14,715 nucleotides of DNA from JBGOUJ01 sp041477005 (lineage in GTDB: Bacteria > Acidobacteriota > Terriglobia > Bryobacterales > JACQDG01), in assembly GCA_041477005.1 (NCBI GenBank), contig JBGOUJ010000126.1:1-14715 (forward strand). Reading direction: 5' to 3'. Positions within the stretch are counted from its first letter, which is position 1; the number at the start of each line of letters is the position of its first letter. The notes below the pieces were generated by a model. It had not been told where the DNA came from, did not search any database, and saw only the letters and a program-made list of their open reading frames with translations. Shown here in pieces: positions 13,596-14,715 of this stretch. Made by a program: the position numbers and the translations under genes.

Positions 13596-13835
13596 ATGGC
13601 AGAGCCAAGCGCGAACGGAACGGCGGCGAAGGCGGGACTGGTTCAAACCATAACCGGCTGGATTCTCTGTGTCCCAATTGCATTTGCGTTTATTATGGCC
13701 GGGAGCGGAAAGCTGATCGGCAGACCCGGTATGGTGGAGGAGTTTCACCAGATTGGCATCGGGCAATGGTTCCGCTACCTGACCGGCATCCTCGAAGTGG
13801 TTGGCGCGATCGGTGTCCGAGGAAGGATCTTGTGA
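13596..13835 (+). pseudogene. DoxX-family membrane protein, truncated to its N-terminal half
   Basis: The 79-residue frame has GGGAGA 8 bases before its ATG. After a short polar start it has a first membrane helix (WILCVPIAFAFIMAGSGKL), the DoxX-type loop VEEFHQIGIGQWFRYLTG, and the start of the second helix ILEVVGAIG. It then breaks off into VRGRIL and a stop. Full-length DoxX-like proteins are about 120-140 residues with four membrane helices, so roughly the last two are missing. The stop (13833-13835) overlaps the GTG start of the following amidohydrolase, and its last codons are that gene's ribosome site. The 3' half was evidently deleted, with the junction near 13803-13820. The two-helix stub is probably non-functional. 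Confidence 0.65.
13820..13827 (+). promoter_or_regulatory. Ribosome binding site of the nitrilase-superfamily gene
   Basis: AGGAAGGA lies 4-5 bases before the GTG at 13832. It decides the start over a far longer open frame reaching back to 13571, whose extra residues are out-of-frame DoxX sequence. Confidence 0.7.
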
Positions 13836-14635
13836 GGGTCGCCGCCTATCAGGCTCCGCTGCTTGCCGCTGGCTCCATGGACGCGCTCGGCCTCATACGG
13901 ACGCGAGTCGAGTGGTGTGAGGCGGAGGGCGTCACAATTCTCTGTTGCCCGGAGGCTATCCTGGGAGGTCTGGCGGACTACGGTGGACACCCCACCCAGT
14001 TCGCGATCGCCGCGGACGCCGGTCGGCTCGACTCCGCGCTTGCGCCCCTCGCCAGCGATACCGTCACGACAATAGTTGGATTCACAGAGCTGGCGGATGG
14101 GGGCCGGCTCTACAACTCCGCGGCGGTCTTTCAGCGAGGGTCGGTCGTCGGCTTGTATCGCAAGCTGTATCCGGCCATCAATCGGTCGGTCTATGAGGCT
14201 GGCCGCAAGGTTCCAGTCTTCCAGGTTGGAGAGCTGACGCTCGGTATCGTTATTTGCAACGACTCCAACTATTTCGAGCCGGCGAGACTCATGGCCGCTC
14301 ACGGTGCGACGGCCCTCTTCGTGCCCACAAACAACGGTCTCCCTCCGGCAAGGGCTGGCGTGGAGCTTGTCGCTCAGGCGAGGAACGTTGACATCGCCAG
14401 GGCGGTCGAGAACAGCATGTGGGTCATCCGCGCCGACGTCGCTGGTCGCACCGGCGAGTTGGTGTCCTACGGGTCATCCGGGATCGTTGATCCGGACGGG
14501 ATGGTGGTGCAGTCGGCTCGACAACTGAGCGACGATCTGATAGTCGCGGAGATTGACACCGTGCCGCGTGCACAACGCCGCGGATGGGATGCGTCCGCGC
14601 ACGTAGCAGCGTCTATGACCGCGGCCCGGATTTGA
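13832..14635 (+). CDS. Nitrilase-superfamily carbon-nitrogen hydrolase
   Basis: 267 residues from a GTG start with a strong ribosome site, the normal length for the superfamily. The Glu-Lys-Cys triad is clear: E41 in ILCCPEAILGG, K111 in GLYRKLYPAI and nucleophile C142 in LGIVICNDSNY. The supporting motifs are VRVAAYQAPL at the first strand, NSAAVFQRGSVVG before the lysine, and VENSMWVIRADVAG with YGSSGIVDPDGMV near the end, as in aliphatic amidase, carbamoylase and omega-amidase branches. The enzyme hydrolyses a non-peptide C-N bond through a thioester on the cysteine. The substrate cannot be assigned. There is no signal peptide, so it is cytoplasmic. Its start overlaps the stop of a truncated DoxX gene, so it may now be expressed from that gene's promoter. 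Confidence 0.9.
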   Translation: MRVAAYQAPLLAAGSMDALGLIRTRVEWCEAEGVTILCCPEAILGGLADYGGHPTQFAIAADAGRLDSALAPLASDTVTTIVGFTELADGGRLYNSAAVFQRGSVVGLYRKLYPAINRSVYEAGRKVPVFQVGELTLGIVICNDSNYFEPARLMAAHGATALFVPTNNGLPPARAGVELVAQARNVDIARAVENSMWVIRADVAGRTGELVSYGSSGIVDPDGMVVQSARQLSDDLIVAEIDTVPRAQRRGWDASAHVAASMTAARI

Positions 14636-14715
14636 CGCACCCCCGACGGCGGTTCCACTGATCGTCGGTACGTCCGGAGTCGCGCCGTAGGTCGACCTGT
14701 CTCTTGCCTCTGGTC
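14636..14715 (+). other. Trailing 80 bases without a recognisable feature
   Basis: After the nitrilase stop no hairpin with a T-run and no recognisable N- or C-terminal coding motif was seen on either strand before the window ends. Confidence 0.5.

Noticed and set aside
13148..13597. A 149-codon minus-strand frame opposite the small secreted protein
   Set aside because: It has no ribosome site or signal and is Pro/Arg/Ala-rich; the plus-strand frame looks more protein-like.
13571..13831. An 87-residue N-terminal extension of the nitrilase-family protein
   Set aside because: The extra residues are DoxX coding sequence in another frame. A strong ribosome site and the normal family N-terminus place the start at 13832.

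Overview
The window looks like a chromosomal segment of an Acidobacteriota bacterium of the Solibacter/Bryobacter type. This is inferred from four features: a large Oar-type TonB-dependent receptor with an N-terminal carboxypeptidase-regulatory domain, a Tat-exported Gfo/Idh/MocA oxidoreductase, a sugar isomerase/epimerase-like TIM barrel, and high G+C with strongly GC-biased third codon positions. No marker gene in the window proves the taxonomy.

Layout. (1) 1-4571, minus strand: an apparent operon read right to left, isomerase-like TIM barrel (3573-4571), TonB-dependent receptor (128-3547), then the N-terminus of an FAD-dependent phytoene-dehydrogenase-like oxidoreductase that leaves the window (1-113, TTG start). 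(2) 4581-5131, plus strand: debris, with a frame-disrupted HigA-type antitoxin remnant joined to a fragment of an unrecognised but clearly coding gene. (3) 5282-8484: a two-component system, a CHASE2 membrane sensor kinase followed 11 bases later by an NtrC-type sigma54 activator. (4) 8640-11880: an accessory island with a two-gene conserved-hypothetical unit whose second gene is cut off, an IS1-type transposase with an in-frame amber stop, a small mobile-context protein, a non-canonical DPPH-motif methyltransferase, and, convergent with it, an Eco29kI-type GIY-YIG restriction endonuclease with every catalytic residue in place. (5) 11975-14635: a Tat-exported oxidoreductase, a small probably secreted protein, a DoxX gene that has lost its 3' half, and a nitrilase-superfamily amidohydrolase whose GTG start overlaps the DoxX stop.

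The most interesting element is the possible restriction-modification pair at 10683-11876. The nuclease belongs to a family I know to be paired with C5-cytosine methyltransferases, but its only neighbour here is an amino-methyltransferase-like protein with a degenerate SAM motif and a DPPH catalytic motif. The island also shows decay and recombination: a premature stop in the transposase and a truncated host gene ending within about 20 bases of the transposase start. No terminal inverted repeats were visible. No tRNA, rRNA or CRISPR array was seen. No gene-free stretch exceeds 300 bases; the longest, 8485-8715, holds a promoter candidate.
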